Shown here: piece by piece, positions 23,061 to 34,010 of the stretch
How the letters are laid out: each line of letters opens with the position of its first letter
Numbering within the stretch: position 1 is the stretch's first letter
Assembly (NCBI GenBank): GCA_036346375.1
Contig: CM070520.1
Location: forward strand, 45,403,854-45,467,853
Reading direction: 5' to 3'
From: Guadua angustifolia
Lineage: Eukaryota; Streptophyta; Magnoliopsida; Poales; Poaceae
DNA: 64,000 nt
Made by a program: the position numbers and the translations under genes
The notes under the pieces: generated by a model
The model's input: the letters and a program-made list of their open reading frames with translations, nothing else
Databases searched by the model: none
Told to the model about the DNA's origin: nothing

Positions 23061-24350
23061 GGGCTTACCACCGCTAAGGGATTGCGACCATCGTATTGTG
23101 CTGGTTGAGGGAACGGATCCAATAGTGGTGCGGCCCTACCGTTATCCTTACCGGCAAAAGGATGAGATCGAGAAATAATGTGCTGAGATGCTAGCCCAGG
23201 GAATCATCTGGCCTAGTAGATCACCATTCTCGTTGCCGGTCTTGTTGGTGAGAAAGAGGATAGAACGTGGCGGTTTTGTGTGGACTACCGTGAGCTCAAC
23301 CAGAAGACCATAAAAGACAAGTTCCCTATTCCAGTGGTGGAAGAGCTTCTCGATGAATTGCACTAAGCAAAATTTTTCTCAAAGCTCGACCTTCATTCAG
23401 GTTATCACCAAGTCAGAATGCGTGAGGAGGACATTGAAAAGACGGCTTTTCGCACTCATCACAGCCACTATGGGTCTCTGGTTATGGCTTTTGGTTTATG
23501 CAATGCTCCGTCCACTTTCCAAGCTCTTATGAATGAAGTGCTCACTGATTTCCTCTGTAAATTTGTTTTGGTCTTCTTCGACGACATCCTTGTGTATAGC
23601 CCAACCAGGGAAGAACATTTCCTTCACCTTTGGCTGGTTTTGGAGCGCCTACGTCACCACCAGCTCTTTTTGAAGCAAAAGAAGTGCGCTTTCGCATGCA
23701 GGGAGGTGAAGTACCTCAGCCACATCATCTCTGGCCAAGGCGTCGTAGCTGATCCGAACAAGGTGCAGGATGTAGCGACTTGGTAGGCGCCCACATCCGT
23801 CTCAACCGTCCATAGCTTCCTGGGTCTCGCCGGATACTACCGCCACTTCATTTATCACTATGCCGACATCGCCGAGCCGTTGACCAATCTCCTTCGGCGA
23901 CAGACCTTTGTATGGACAAAAGAGGCCGAGACTGCCTTCCAGCAACTTAAGGAGGCGCTACAGGTGGTCCCAGTGCTACGACTACCAGACTTCGACCTCC
24001 CGTTCATTGTGGAGTGTGATGCTTCCAGCCGTGGTGTGGGCGCCGTGTTGCAGCAGGAGGGTCACCCGGTGGCGTTTTATAGTCGCCGACTCGTCGACCG
24101 ACATGTCAAGCTGGCAGCATACGAGCGCGAGCTCATTGGACTTTCTAAAGCCATTCGCCATTGGAGACCTTATTTGTGGGGCCGGCCGTTTGTGGTGCGG
24201 ACGGACCATGATAGCCTCAAATATCTTTTGGAGCAAGCTTTGGTAACCCCCCTCAACAGCATTGGGTAAGCAAGCTCATGGGTTTTGATTTTTGAGTGGA
24301 ATATAAGCCAGGGCGATCTAACTGGGCGGCAGATGCCCTATCTCGGGCCT
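23060..24350 (+). pseudogene. Reverse transcriptase and RNase H of the Reina element
   Basis: Catalytic box FFDDILVYS is at about 23575-23600, preceded by FGLCNAPSTFQALMN. RNase H begins near 23990 (FIVECDASSRGVGAVLQQEG) with PVAFYSRRL and YERELIGL. Stops at about 23176, 23363, 23784 and 24291 correspond to CAA, CAA, CAG and CGA in intact relatives (inference from family conservation). There are frameshifts near 23256 and 24245. Confidence 0.85.
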
Positions 24351-24589
24351 TCGACAGTCCAACCGACTGCAACGCTCTCTCCATGCCAGTCGGCTCAGTT
24401 TGGGAGTCCTGGTATGCTGCCCTCCGCGCAGATCCTGAGATTCAACATAAGTGCGCCGAGCTCCAGCTGCCGAGTGCACCACCTCCGACAGAGGACCTCG
24501 ACGCTCAGCCACCACCAATCAGCTCGCCATGGACCAGCCAGGATGGATTACTCTACTGCTTAGGCCGGGTGGTGGTCCCTACTAAGTCT

Positions 24590-25460
24590 CCTCTTCGGCA
24601 ATCGATTGTGGCGGCCTTTCATGACTTGACGCACGGAGGGGTGCATAAAACGATCCATCGTATCAAGCAGCACTTTTATTAGGAAGGCTTTCGTCAGTCG
24701 GTGGAGGAGTATCTCAGGCAATGTTTGATCTGTCAGGCCCATAAGGCGAGCACTTTGGCCCCAGCAGGCCTTTTGCAACCCCTCCCCATTCCCCAACAGG
24801 TGTGGGTGGATGTTTCCATGGATTTCATAGTTGCCCTTCCCATGTTCGAGGGCAAATCAGCAATTTTGGTAGTGGTGGATCGTCTCTCTAAGTATAGTCA
24901 TTTCATCGCCCTCAAGCGTCCTACTTCTGCCCTGGTGGTTGCAGATATTTTCTTCGACCAGGTGGTCCGCTTGCACGGGATGCCAGAATCAATTGTCTCC
25001 GATCGTGATCCTGTGTTTACTAGCGCCTTCTGGCAAAGCCTCTTCAAGCGCTGCGAGATACAGTTGCTTACCTCGTCCGCATACCACCCGCAAACAGATG
25101 GACAGACCGAAGTCATGAACAGGACGGTGGAAATGTACCTTCACTGCCTAGCCGCCGATAATCCCTCCTTCTGGGCTCGGTGGCTCCTGTGGGTCGAGTT
25201 TTGCTATAATTCGTCATATCATTCAGCCCTTCGTCTCACGCCCTTCGAGTTGGTATATGGTCGCTTACCTCCTAGATTGCTTCCATATACTGAAGGGTCC
25301 ACCTCAATTGCGGCCGTGGATTGTCAGTTGGTGGATCGGGATGCTCTGTTGGTGCAAGCAAGGCAACACTTGCTTAATGCTCAAAGTCGCATGAAACAGG
25401 TGTATGATGGGCAACATCGAGAGGTGGAATTTGCAGTAGGGGCCTGGGTTTGGCTCTAGT
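24590..25460 (+). pseudogene. Integrase of the Reina element
   Basis: The zinc-binding part shows H..H in HDLTHGGVHKTIHRIKQHFY and C..C in CLICQAHK. The core holds D in WVDVSMDFIVALP, D in IVSDRDPVF and E in QTEVMNRTVEMYLHCL, so the DDE residues are all present across 24701-25459. A TAG at about 24680 takes the place of a usual W, and a TAG at about 25457 ends the open frame. Confidence 0.88.
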
Positions 25461-25870
25461 TACAGCGGCACAGACAGTTATCTCTTCGCCCATCGGCCCC
25501 CCATAAGCTCTCTCCTCGCTTCTTTGGGCCCTATCAAGTGGTGGCCTGTGTGGGTGCAGTTGCATATCGACTAGATCTTCCGATTGACGCTCGCCTTCAT
25601 AATGTGTTCCATGTGTCACTACTTAAGCCTTTCCAAGGAACGCCGCTGACCGCACCACCACCATTGCCAGAAGATGTGGCTTCGTCAGGTCCAATCAATC
25701 AGCCGGAGCCGTATCGCTTGTTGCAGCAATGTTTCCTCCATGAGCACCGAAAATTTTTGGTGCATTGGAAGGGGGAACCAGAGGAGGAAGCTACTTGGGT
25801 GGATGCTATTGTTTTGCGTCGAGCTTACCCTGATTTCAAGCTTGCGGACAAGCTTGGTATCGAGGGGGGA
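25461..25870 (+). pseudogene. Integrase tail and chromodomain of the Reina element
   Basis: After the GPY-type module (PRFFGPYQVVACVGAVAYRL, then LHNVFHVSLLKPF), the C-terminus reads KFLVHWKGEPEEEATWVDA. This is the aromatic-rich core of a chromodomain, which guides chromoviruses to marked chromatin. A purine run, CGAGGGGGGA (25861-25870), is the polypurine tract just before the 3' LTR. Confidence 0.85.
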
Positions 25871-25874
25871 GTAT

Positions 25875-26267
25875 TGTTACGGCTGCGGACCGGGTATATG
25901 TCCGGCGCCGTAAAACAGCAAGTCAGGCGCAAATTTGTTAGGAAATTCTTACCTTTCGTTAGAGTCTTATCTTTCTATCCTTAGCATATCTTTACTAATT
26001 CTATCTCTAAAGATTCTATGTTCTGGTTTGTTGAGAGATTGTAAGCTGGAAGGCATATCTAATAAATAGGAAGAATAACAAGGCTAGAGGCAAGTTTGGA
26101 TTGCCAAGAAAACACCTAGCAGACGTTGCCATCGTCAACTGGCCGGTGGCGCCGTTTAGCCAATCTCCTACCATAGGTCGTTGTCGAGTTCCGACGTCGT
26201 CCTCCACGAACTCCCACTCTGGTCTGAGGCCAGGTACGCGATTGTTCGAGAAAGAACATCCGTATCA
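25875..26267 (+). repeat. 3' LTR of the Reina element
   Basis: Starts TGTTACGGCTGCGG and ends CCGTATCA, followed by TSD TAAAG. The GC-rich first 70 bases keep CpG and CpHpG sites that appear as TpG, CpA and A-rich sequence in the 5' LTR. Confidence 0.92.
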
Positions 26268-26315
26268 TAAAGCTTTTCATGCAATGTTCCTAGGTTTATT
26301 ATATAAAAGAAAACT

Positions 26316-26371
26316 AAAAATCTGTTCATCCTGAATCTGGACTAAAAATCTGTTCATCCTGAATCTGGACA
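26316..26371. repeat. 28-bp tandem duplication
   Basis: AAAAATCTGTTCATCCTGAATC and the following six bases occur twice in a row. It is a small local duplication in the CACTA-1 interior. Confidence 0.8.
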
Positions 26372-27400
26372 TCTGGCTCAGTTTAGTATCTTAATCACTG
26401 TTTATATTCGAACTGACATCCACATCTGTTAATAGATAACACCGCCTTTAATTGAACACAAGTTGATGTTATCCAAAGCCAGGCACAATATAAAACTATA
26501 AATTAAAATGAACTCTAAATTTACATGCCATGCAACCATGCAAAGGAGGGACGTGTATCCTTTGCAGTACTGCTACTGCAGAGGATCTCTGACCGCAAAG
26601 GAGATAGCCACTTTTTTTGTTCAAAGACGATAACCCGCAATTCAGACCTGTATATGGTCAATAAGGAAGCATATCAGGATACAGGCTTCTGAACCAATAA
26701 GGATGAGAATTAGGTGAATCAAACAAATTAGGAATAATCTAGTTGCTAAGAAAGCAGTGAGCTCTACCAGTTCCACAATATTCCAAATTATTACAGGGTA
26801 GAATCACACCAATGTGTAATAAAAAAAGTGAGGCGTTTGATAATGAGAGAAGAACATGAACAAAATCCAACTGATTTTGTGAGGTTCTAGGCAGTAACCT
26901 GCAGCGCCAGATAGTCAGATACAAATTGCATAATGCGAATGGAGTACATGCTGACTATAGATTGTAGGACTAATATGGCTTCAGAGGGGGGAGTGAATCC
27001 TGCCGTGCAATCTAATTTAACAAAAGCTCTTCACTAACAGAATCAACCTTTTATACAAAAATTTGGCCGCTAAATCAATAGTGCCAAGCAAAATTCATTG
27101 CCACTTTGATAATATACTTCTTATTGTCAAATTGCCTTATAACCATGCATTATTCAGCCCCCAATCTAGTACTTTTTTCCCTTTTGAATTCCAAGCATTC
27201 AACTAAAAAATTGAGAAGTTTCATGATAACTATGACACTTTTTATATCCATCCCCGCCCAATATAATCCCCATTCTCCATGGCCATAACTAATCTACAAT
27301 AACCAATCCACACCCACTTGCACTAAATCGAACAGAAAGCTCAGGAGCCCTGGGTTCTACCATGATACCATCCACTCAATGATGACTGAAACTGACGTAA
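26372..27400. other. CACTA-1 interior, probable intron of the tnpA-like gene
   Basis: No convincing ORF. It lies between the Transposase_24 exons and the proline-rich first exon, so it is most likely intronic. Confidence 0.4.
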
Positions 27401-27660
27401 ATCACCTTGAGAAGCTAAGCTGCGCAGCACACACGCAAGAACACCCACGGTGGGAATGCACTCACCAGTGGGGGGAGGCTGTCGGTCAGGGGCAACGTGG
27501 TGGGGGCGCTGGTGGGGGGCGCCGGCCAGGGGCGGCGTGGTGGGGACGACACCGCTGCAGTGAGAGACGCAAGCCCGGGAGAGCGACGATGGAGAAGAGG
27601 TGGCGTCGAGGGAAGAGGTGGCAGCGGGTTGAGTTTTGGGGTGGGTATACATGGGTGTCT
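27385..27660 (-). pseudogene. Proline/serine-rich first exon of CACTA-1 tnpA-like gene
   Basis: The leftward frame contains LPPLPSTPPLLHRRSPG and PPRRPWPAPPTSAPTT, low-complexity and GC-rich in an AT-rich setting. The second CACTA element has an equivalent proline-rich leftward exon at 61403-61654 in the same place, directly beside an internal repeat block. It is probably a 5' UTR or first exon; translation is uncertain. Confidence 0.4.
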
Positions 27661-27745
27661 GTGGCGATATTTAAGAAAAACCGCCACAAAAACTATTATC
27701 AGTGGCGGTTTTTCTTAAAAAACCACCACTGTTACCCCTATCCCA
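27660..27745. promoter_or_regulatory. Internal block of CACTA subterminal-type repeats
   Basis: A perfect 17-bp inverted pair, TTAAGAAAAACCGCCAC (27671-27687) and its complement (27702-27718), surrounds TATTATCA. A further copy, AAACCACCACTG, follows. These are the same motif as the element's terminal arrays, yet they sit 5.4 kb from the right end. On the minus strand they precede the proline-rich exon and a TATA-like TTAAATATC, so they may form the promoter of the tnpA-like gene. Confidence 0.6.
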
Positions 27746-28331
27746 ACACTTAGGTATTTAAAGGGCTATCAAATATCATTAAAATAATTTTAAACTTTTT
27801 TACCAGGTTTAAACGACAATTATTATTATCCATGAAACTTTTTGGATTAAAATAAATAAAATTATAAAAATTCTAACAATGTTGACTGTTTTATTTGTTC
27901 ATTTCTGTTTTTATTTTTATTTGTGATGAAAATGAAGTCAAGAATGTTTCAAAATTTTTGAGAGAGTTTAATATAGGCTATTTTTTATTATTTAAAATTT
28001 TTAGATCAAAATCATGCATATTTATTTTTCTATTAATTTCGATATGGCGGTTTTAGATTTTCATAATTTCGTTTTTGAATTTTAAAAGGAATTATATGTG
28101 ATTATTAATTTTTATATTTTCACAATAATTTCATACTGTTTTTTGGAAGAAATGGTCAAATTTTTAGCTGGAGAAACATATCACATTCACAGTCAAAAAG
28201 AGTCATATCACATTTCACTTCATTATCTTATTTTTTCACATCACATTTGCCTTACTCCATGTATATGCATATTTTCTACATCACATTTCCATTACTCCAT
28301 ATATATGGACACATATTGCCATTACTCCTAA
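27746..28331. other. AT-rich spacer between CACTA-1 genes
   Basis: No ORF. Near 28235-28330 an ACATCACATTT..TTACTCCAT phrase of about 50 bases occurs in diverged tandem. It probably includes the 3' UTR of the TNP2 gene. Confidence 0.4.
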
Positions 28332-31300
28332 CTAATTATTTTCTTTCACAATTTGGCTTTCTTTGTGATCATCGCGATGATAGGTAACTTCTTCAGTGGC
28401 TTCTTCCTTAAGCCTGATACTGCCGTCTATGAAAGGAGGTAACTCATCAAACTGGTTGTACTCTTCCTCATCCACGACATTCTCAACTCCGATGATCCTT
28501 TTTTTTCCTTGAAGAACTACATAGCACTTCTTATCTGCCGGGTCAATTACATAGAAGACTTGTGTTACTTGCTTCGCAAGTACGAATGGTTCGTCTCTGT
28601 ATCCGACATGTTCGATGTCCATAGTAGTGAAGCCGTACTTGTCCACCTTGACACCCTTTGGGAGTTGGACCCAACGACACCGAAACACTGAGATCTTGAA
28701 AATGCAGTAGTCGAGCTCCCAAATCTCCTCTATGAACCCGTATTAGTTGCTCTTCTTACTATTGTGTTGTTGTAGGCATCTATACGGATACCACTATTTT
28801 AGTAAGTGATTTTGCTATCCTGAGCTCTCGTGTAAAATGTATATCCATTTATACCATATCCTTGCCACGTCACGATTGTACCTGAAGGCCCTTTTGCCAA
28901 CCACCTCAATGTAAGACTCATTTCTTCACCAGACATGTGCTCCCTTAACCATTGATTGAACAAACGATTGTGCTCTTTTGTTATATAAACCTCTGACCGT
29001 CCACATTTTTCCCTCCGTAGCTTATCCTTGTATATGTCCATATACGGGTACACCTCAATTGATTGTTACAAGACTGTGAAATGGGCTTATTCGAACAAAA
29101 CATGATTGTAAGAATTTATGGATTTCTTTCCTATTACACATTTCCCAGCTAGCCTGCCCTCATGGCGAGATATAGACACTCTTACCAGTTCGACCTCATC
29201 CATGTAATCGACATAAAACTCAGTAACCTCTTCAGTTGCATAACCTTCTACAATGGAGCCTTCCGGCCGAGATCGATTACACACATATTTCTTCAGAACA
29301 CCAATATACCTTTTGAACGGGTACATCTAATGCAGGAATACGGGGTCGTAAATATTTATCTCATTCACACGGTGAACAATAAGATGAACCATGATATCAA
29401 AAAATGATGGAGAAAAATACATCTCTAGCTGGCCTAGAGTCTGGACCACATCAGCCTGCAGTTTATAAAGTCCAACGGGATCGATGACTTTTTGTGAAAT
29501 CACGTTAAAGAAGAAACACAATCTCATGATTGCCTCTCAGACTTTGTCAGGTAAAATATCTCTAATTGCAATAGGGAGCATTTATGTCATCATCACATGA
29601 CAATCATGAGACTTCATACTAGTTAACTTCAAATCTTTTATCGATACCAATTTCTTGATGTTTGCAGAGTAACCGAACGGAACTTTAACACCATACAAGC
29701 ACTTGTAGAAGTCTATTTTCTCTTTCTTGGACAGAGTGTAGCAAGTTGGGGGAACGTAAAGTCAGCCTTTCCCGGTGTCTTGAGGATGTAGCTCGGGTCT
29801 GATTTTCATATCTTCTAGGTCCCTTCGTGCCTTGAGTCTATCCTTTGTTTTGCTAGGAATATTCAGTAAAAGACCAAGCACGCTATCACATACATTATTC
29901 TCTATATGCATGACGTCGATGCAGTGTCGAACTTCTAAGTCCTTCCAATAGGGCAAGTCCCAAAATATGAATATCTTCTTCTACATGTCTTATCAGTATA
30001 GGACCCGTATTATCAGTACTCCCATTCCCAAGTACAACATTAAGATCCTTAACCATATCATAAACCTCTTCCCCAGGAAGAGGCCTTGGAGCTGAACCGT
30101 CCTCCTTTGTCTCGTCGAATTGTTTCTTCATATTGCAGTATGGATGATTCCTGCGAAGGAACCTACGGTGATGCATGTACACTGTTTTCCTCGAGTTGTT
30201 GAGCCACATACTAGTGGTTTCATCCAAGCACTGGGGGCATGCTTTAGCTCCTTTTATAGTACGGTCGCATAGGTTACCTAGGGTAGGTAAATCATTGATG
30301 GTGCAGAACAACAAGGCGCGTAGAGTGAAGTACTCTCGTTTGTATTCGTCCCATACCTATACACCTTTGTTCCACAGTGTCACAAGATCTTCCACCAGTG
30401 GTTTTAGGTATACATCAATATCGTTGCCAGGTTGTCTTGGCCCTTGGATAAGCAGCGACATCATAATATAGTTTCACTTCATACACAACCAAGGAGGAAG
30501 GTTGTAGATACAGAGAGTCACAGGCCAAGTGCTATGAATGCTGCTCATGTTACCGAAAAGATTCATTCCATCCGTATTCAAGAGAGTCACAGGCCAAGTG
30601 CTATGAATGCTGCTCATGTTACCAAAAAGATTCATTCCATCCGTATTCAAGACAAGCCTTATATTCCTCGATTCATTTCCGAAGTTCTCCCTGAAGAGCC
30701 TATCGATGGTTCTCCACCGCGTAATCGCAGGTGTCTCGATTTTCATCCTCTTATGCTCTTCCGAGTGCCATCGCATCAATTTGGTGTGCTTTTTGTTTTC
30801 AAATAAACGCTTCAAATGAGATATTACTGGCAAATACCACACTACTTTAGCGGGAGCTCATTTCTTCACCTCGATACCTTCGCTGTCATCGCTCTTACAC
30901 TTGCATCACGATGTTTTGCACACCGAACATACATGCCTATCTGCAAAGTCTTTGCGATAGAGTATACAATCATTTGGACATACATGTATTCTTTCTACTT
31001 CCAATTATAATGGACATACAACCGTTTTAGCTAGATACGTGGTTTTAGGCAACACGTTTCCCTCTGGAAGCATGTCCGCTAAGAGATGTAATAACGCTAT
31101 GAAACTCTTGTCAACCATTGCCTGCCTTCAATTTTAGCAGTGAAAGCACGGTGTGTAAATTTGTATATTCCTCCTTGCAACCCAGGAACAAAGGTTTCTT
31201 CGAGTCCTCCATCAAACTCTTGAATTAATTAAATTCTCTCTGACTAGTGTAGTTCTCTTCTGCATCGCGCAACATTTGAGCCAGATTATTGTTGTCATCG

Positions 31301-31632
31301 ACGACCAACCTATCCTCATCGGAACCATAACTGATGTTAGCTGCCACATTGTCGGCTCTATCGTCGTTGATGTTATCACGTTGAAGTAAGATCTCTTCAC
31401 TGTGCTTTGTCCAACTTGTATAGCCAGGTACAAAACCCCTCCGAATCAAGTACAAGTGGATATCGTCTTTGTCCGAAAACATCTTCTCATTCTTGCAATC
31501 AATGCATGGACAATGTATGTACTTCGTCTTCTTTTGCAAGCTGTTCTCCTTGGCGGCTCTTAGAAAAGAAGATACGCAATCGATATATTCTCGGCTGGAA
31601 TGGTTCGCATTGTACATCCAACTCTGATCCAT
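28332..31632 (-). pseudogene. TNP2-type CACTA transposase (tnpD-like), broken
   Basis: Domains run leftward. The Transpos_assoc N-terminal zinc domain (31632-31225) starts MDQSWMYNANHSSREYIDCV and has CPCIDCKNEKMF. The TNP2 core (30842-29762) includes DGMNLFGNMSSIHSTWPV, CPQCLDET and DVMHIENNVCDSVLG. DUF4218 follows (29527-29087; YPFKRYIGVLKKYVCNRSRP, with a TAG before YPF where W is usual), then DUF4216 (29053-28332; NGYTFYT and VGYRDEPFVLAKQVTQVFYV). Stops in several exons and a frameshift near 28750 disable it. Introns are likely. TNP2 proteins cut and join CACTA ends. Confidence 0.88.
30512..30649. repeat. In-frame 69-bp tandem duplication in TNP2
   Basis: Two copies of 69 bases (30512-30580, 30581-30649) differ at one position and encode the 23-residue NTDGMNLFGN...STWPVTL segment twice. 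The duplicated segment is a signature block of TNP2 transposases. Confidence 0.9.
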
Positions 31633-31639
31633 CTACAAT

Positions 31640-32700
31640 AATTAATTAATGTAAACAATTATTAATATCCAATAATCTTAATTACTTAATTTAAATATAT
31701 GCTCATACCTAACTAAAATTAAATTTATCCTCTAAATGACCTACATAATAAATTTATCTACTCAAAATGAAAGGCAATTACATGATCACGAACCTACCAT
31801 ATTAACTAAAATTTAATATTTCTTAATATCCAATAATCTTAAGTAAATAAATTTAATATATGCTTCATAAAAATACCTAACAATAGCCACTAATGGAGCA
31901 AGATGTATATGCATGCACTAATGGTACAAAATTAATGGTAATTAAAAATAAATCTTAATTACTTAATTTTTATATATGCTCATACCTAGCCAAAATTAAA
32001 TTTATCCTCTGAAAGTGCTAGATAATAAATTCATTATCTCCAAATGCAAGCCAACTTAATGATCACCCATCTACCACATTAGCTAAATTTAATTTTTATT
32101 AATGTCTAATAATCTTAATTAAATAAATTTGATACACACTTGATAAAAATTAACTAACAATAGCCACTAATGGAGCAAGATGTATGTGCAGCCACTAATC
32201 TTAAAAATTAATTGTAATTAAAAACGAATCTTAATTACTTCATTTCTATATATGCTGATACCTAGCCAAAATTAAATTTATCCCCCGAATGAGCTACATA
32301 ATAAACTCATCATTTCAAAATGCACGCCAATTTCAAGATCACCCATCTACCATATTAATTAAAATTTAATTTTTGTTAATATCCAATAATCTTAAATAAA
32401 TAAATTTGATATATAGTTGATCATAATTCACCATCTAAAAAAGGTAGACAACTTAATCTAATGGAGCAAGGTAATAAATTTATCATCTACAAAATGCTTG
32501 GTAAATAAAAATAAACTAAATCTAAACCTTAATTAAACTAGGTCTAAGCATTAAATTGCAACTACATCACTACAAATGAAGAGAGGAGAACAAATCACAC
32601 ACCTTGGAACAATTACAGGAAGTAGAAGTACAAAAATCTTTACCAAACCAAATCTGAAATCAACTAGTTAGGTTTTGTTCTCAAGGAGGAAGTGACCATG
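31640..32700. repeat. Three tandem units of about 277 bp in CACTA-1 5' region
   Basis: Units begin CTTAATTACTT at 31677, 31954 and 32230; each carries TAGCCACTAATGGAGCAAGATG or its remnant and TACCATATTA-like phrases. Units are AT-rich and non-coding. They lie between the right terminal repeats and the first TNP2 coding exon, so probably in a 5' UTR intron. The third unit is truncated near 32440. Sequence 32580-32700 looks like a transcript start region. Confidence 0.8.
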
Positions 32701-32713
32701 ACGAAGCTACAGG

Positions 32714-32728
32714 GGTATTTATAGGAAT
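32714..32728 (-). promoter_or_regulatory. Likely TATA box for TNP2
   Basis: GGGGTATTTATAGG on + is CCTATAAATACCCC on the minus strand, a strong plant TATA motif. It lies between the right subterminal repeats and the leftward TNP2 transcription unit. Confidence 0.5.
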
Positions 32729-32737
32729 ATTTAAAAC

Positions 32738-33110
32738 CGCCACAGATAATAATATTAGTAGCGGTTTTAATAAAACTGTCACAAATACTAATATTATCAA
32801 TAGTAGTTTTTCCCTAAAACCATCATAAATTATCAGTAGCGGTTTCAAGTAAAAACCATCACAGATAATCCATTATCTGTGACGGTTCTAGCCAAAAACC
32901 ATTACAAATAGTCCCAACATTATTTGTGGCGGTTCCAAAGAAAAATCACCACAAACAATCAGTTATTTGTGACGGTTCCAAACAGAAACCGCTACAAATA
33001 GTCTTCCTGCTATTTTGAATTTTAAAACCGCCACTGATAAGTGTATTTGTGATGATTCCAAAAGAACTACCACAAATAAAATATCACCTATGTGCTGTTT
33101 TATAGTAGTG
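32738..33110. repeat. Right subterminal repeats and TIR of CACTA-1
   Basis: At least ten alternating copies of AAACCGCCACAGATAAT- and ATTATCTGTGACGGTT-type motifs, ending GCTGTTTTATAGTAGTG at 33110. Motifs match those at the left end. Confidence 0.9.
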
Positions 33111-33545
33111 TGCGATCCTCAATATAACGGAGCTCAATCGATCCATCTATCTCCCCTCCCGTCAAGGATCGAGCCATATCCAATTGAGCACGAGCCGGTA
33201 GGCCTTCCTCTCTCCAGGTTAGTAGCGTACGTGCCTCTGCAATTAACATTGGTTACATTGCTTCCGTAGCTTTCAGGCCGGTGATCCTGCCGCTTAGTTA
33301 GTACATTGATCTTGTTGGAGGCCTATCGTTTCATCGTTCCATTGCACTGTGCTGCAAACACAAATGGAACCTTCACCCAGCTGCATACATCCTGACATTT
33401 GTTTCATGGTAAATCAGTTGTCAATTCTCATGTTGGTGATTGCTGATCTTCCCTGGCTATATATGGTTGCAGCCAAGAATTGTAGGAGCTTTGGAAGGCC
33501 ACCGAGTGGCAAAGCACAAGGACTAGAATAAGCAGCTGGTAATTT
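33111..33545 (+). other. RLK-array leader, copy 1, right half
   Basis: It continues the leader cut at 13620: GATCCTCAATATAACGGAGC through the CTTTCAGGCCGGTGATCCTG block, CATTGCACTGTGCTGCAAAC, and on to GGCCACCGAGTGGCAAAGC. The same order occurs at 43020-43166 with 44550-45700, and at 48100-48510. It is probably 5' UTR and intron sequence of the RLK genes. Confidence 0.8.
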
Positions 33546-33845
33546 AGAACGGGACGTAGCTTAACTTCTACACCAACACAGTTCGGTAAATATATGGATA
33601 TACAAAACCGACGTAGCTAGAGACGAAATTGCATGTTACTGTCATGATAAAAAACTGATGACCCGAATCTGCTGCCATTGAGGGCTTACTACCTGGGACC
33701 AAGGGGGAGAAGCTGCTAGCTCGTCTTCGATTTCATGCCCAATGGGAGCTTTTCTGCATTCCTGCATGGTGAGATTTCTACTTTGCTATATTTATGTGTT
33801 GTTCAGCATTCTTAGTTTCTGCGAAGTAGTTTTTGTTAAGTAAAT

Positions 33846-34010
33846 CAAGTAATTCTAGCAAAGAAATTTTCTAAAAGAAACGCTTGATATCGATGGGACG
33901 GTCGCCGTTAAGAAGCTGAAAAACGCTTGATCGATGTCCAGCAGGGGGTTGAGGTTGCTCATCATAGCTATTCTTAGGACTGAGCAGCTGAAAGAACAGA
34001 GGCAATGCCG
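33846..34010 (+). pseudogene. Fragment of RLK kinase exon 2 (array copy 1)
   Basis: GTVAVKKLKNA is encoded near 33897-33930 and matches GTVAVKKLNAMLDID of the copy 3 kinase (the ATP-binding lysine segment), including the DID word in permuted position. A TGA follows at once and the rest is not kinase-like. It is a short relic of array unit 1. Confidence 0.6.

Larger units (their letters stand above)
20902..26267 (+). mobile_element. Full-length Ty3/gypsy chromovirus, Reina-type, TSD TAAAG
   Basis: 5' LTR 20902-21292 and 3' LTR 25875-26267 flank one gag-pol region. TAAAG repeats at 20897-20901 and 26268-26272. A primer-binding site matching initiator tRNA-Met follows the 5' LTR. The total of 5.37 kb, short 0.39-kb LTRs and C-terminal chromodomain fit the Reina clade. 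The coding frame has about ten stops and at least two frameshifts, so it is not autonomous. It sits inside CACTA-1. Confidence 0.93.
13621..33110 (-). mobile_element. CACTA (En/Spm) transposon, 19.5 kb, TSD TGC, with nested insertions
   Basis: The left end is CACTACCTTAAAA and the right end, read inward, is CACTACTATAAAA. TGC flanks both sides (13618-13620, 33111-33113). Paralogous leader sequence at 48060-48120 runs straight across the junction (GTGGATGC then GATCCTCAAT), which confirms both ends. Subterminal repeats of the TATCAGTGGCGGTTTTTGG type fill both termini. Two leftward gene remnants lie inside: Transposase_24/Ulp1 (14190-20185) and TNP2 (28332-31632). A solo LTR, a Tourist-like MITE and a Reina retrotransposon inserted later. 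Without the two retroelement insertions it is about 11.1 kb. Both genes carry stops, so it is non-autonomous now. Confidence 0.93.

Noticed and set aside
27341..27753. Several overlapping ORFs of 67-124 residues
   Set aside because: GC-rich sequence keeps many frames open; only the leftward proline-rich frame has positional support from CACTA-2, and even that is tentative.
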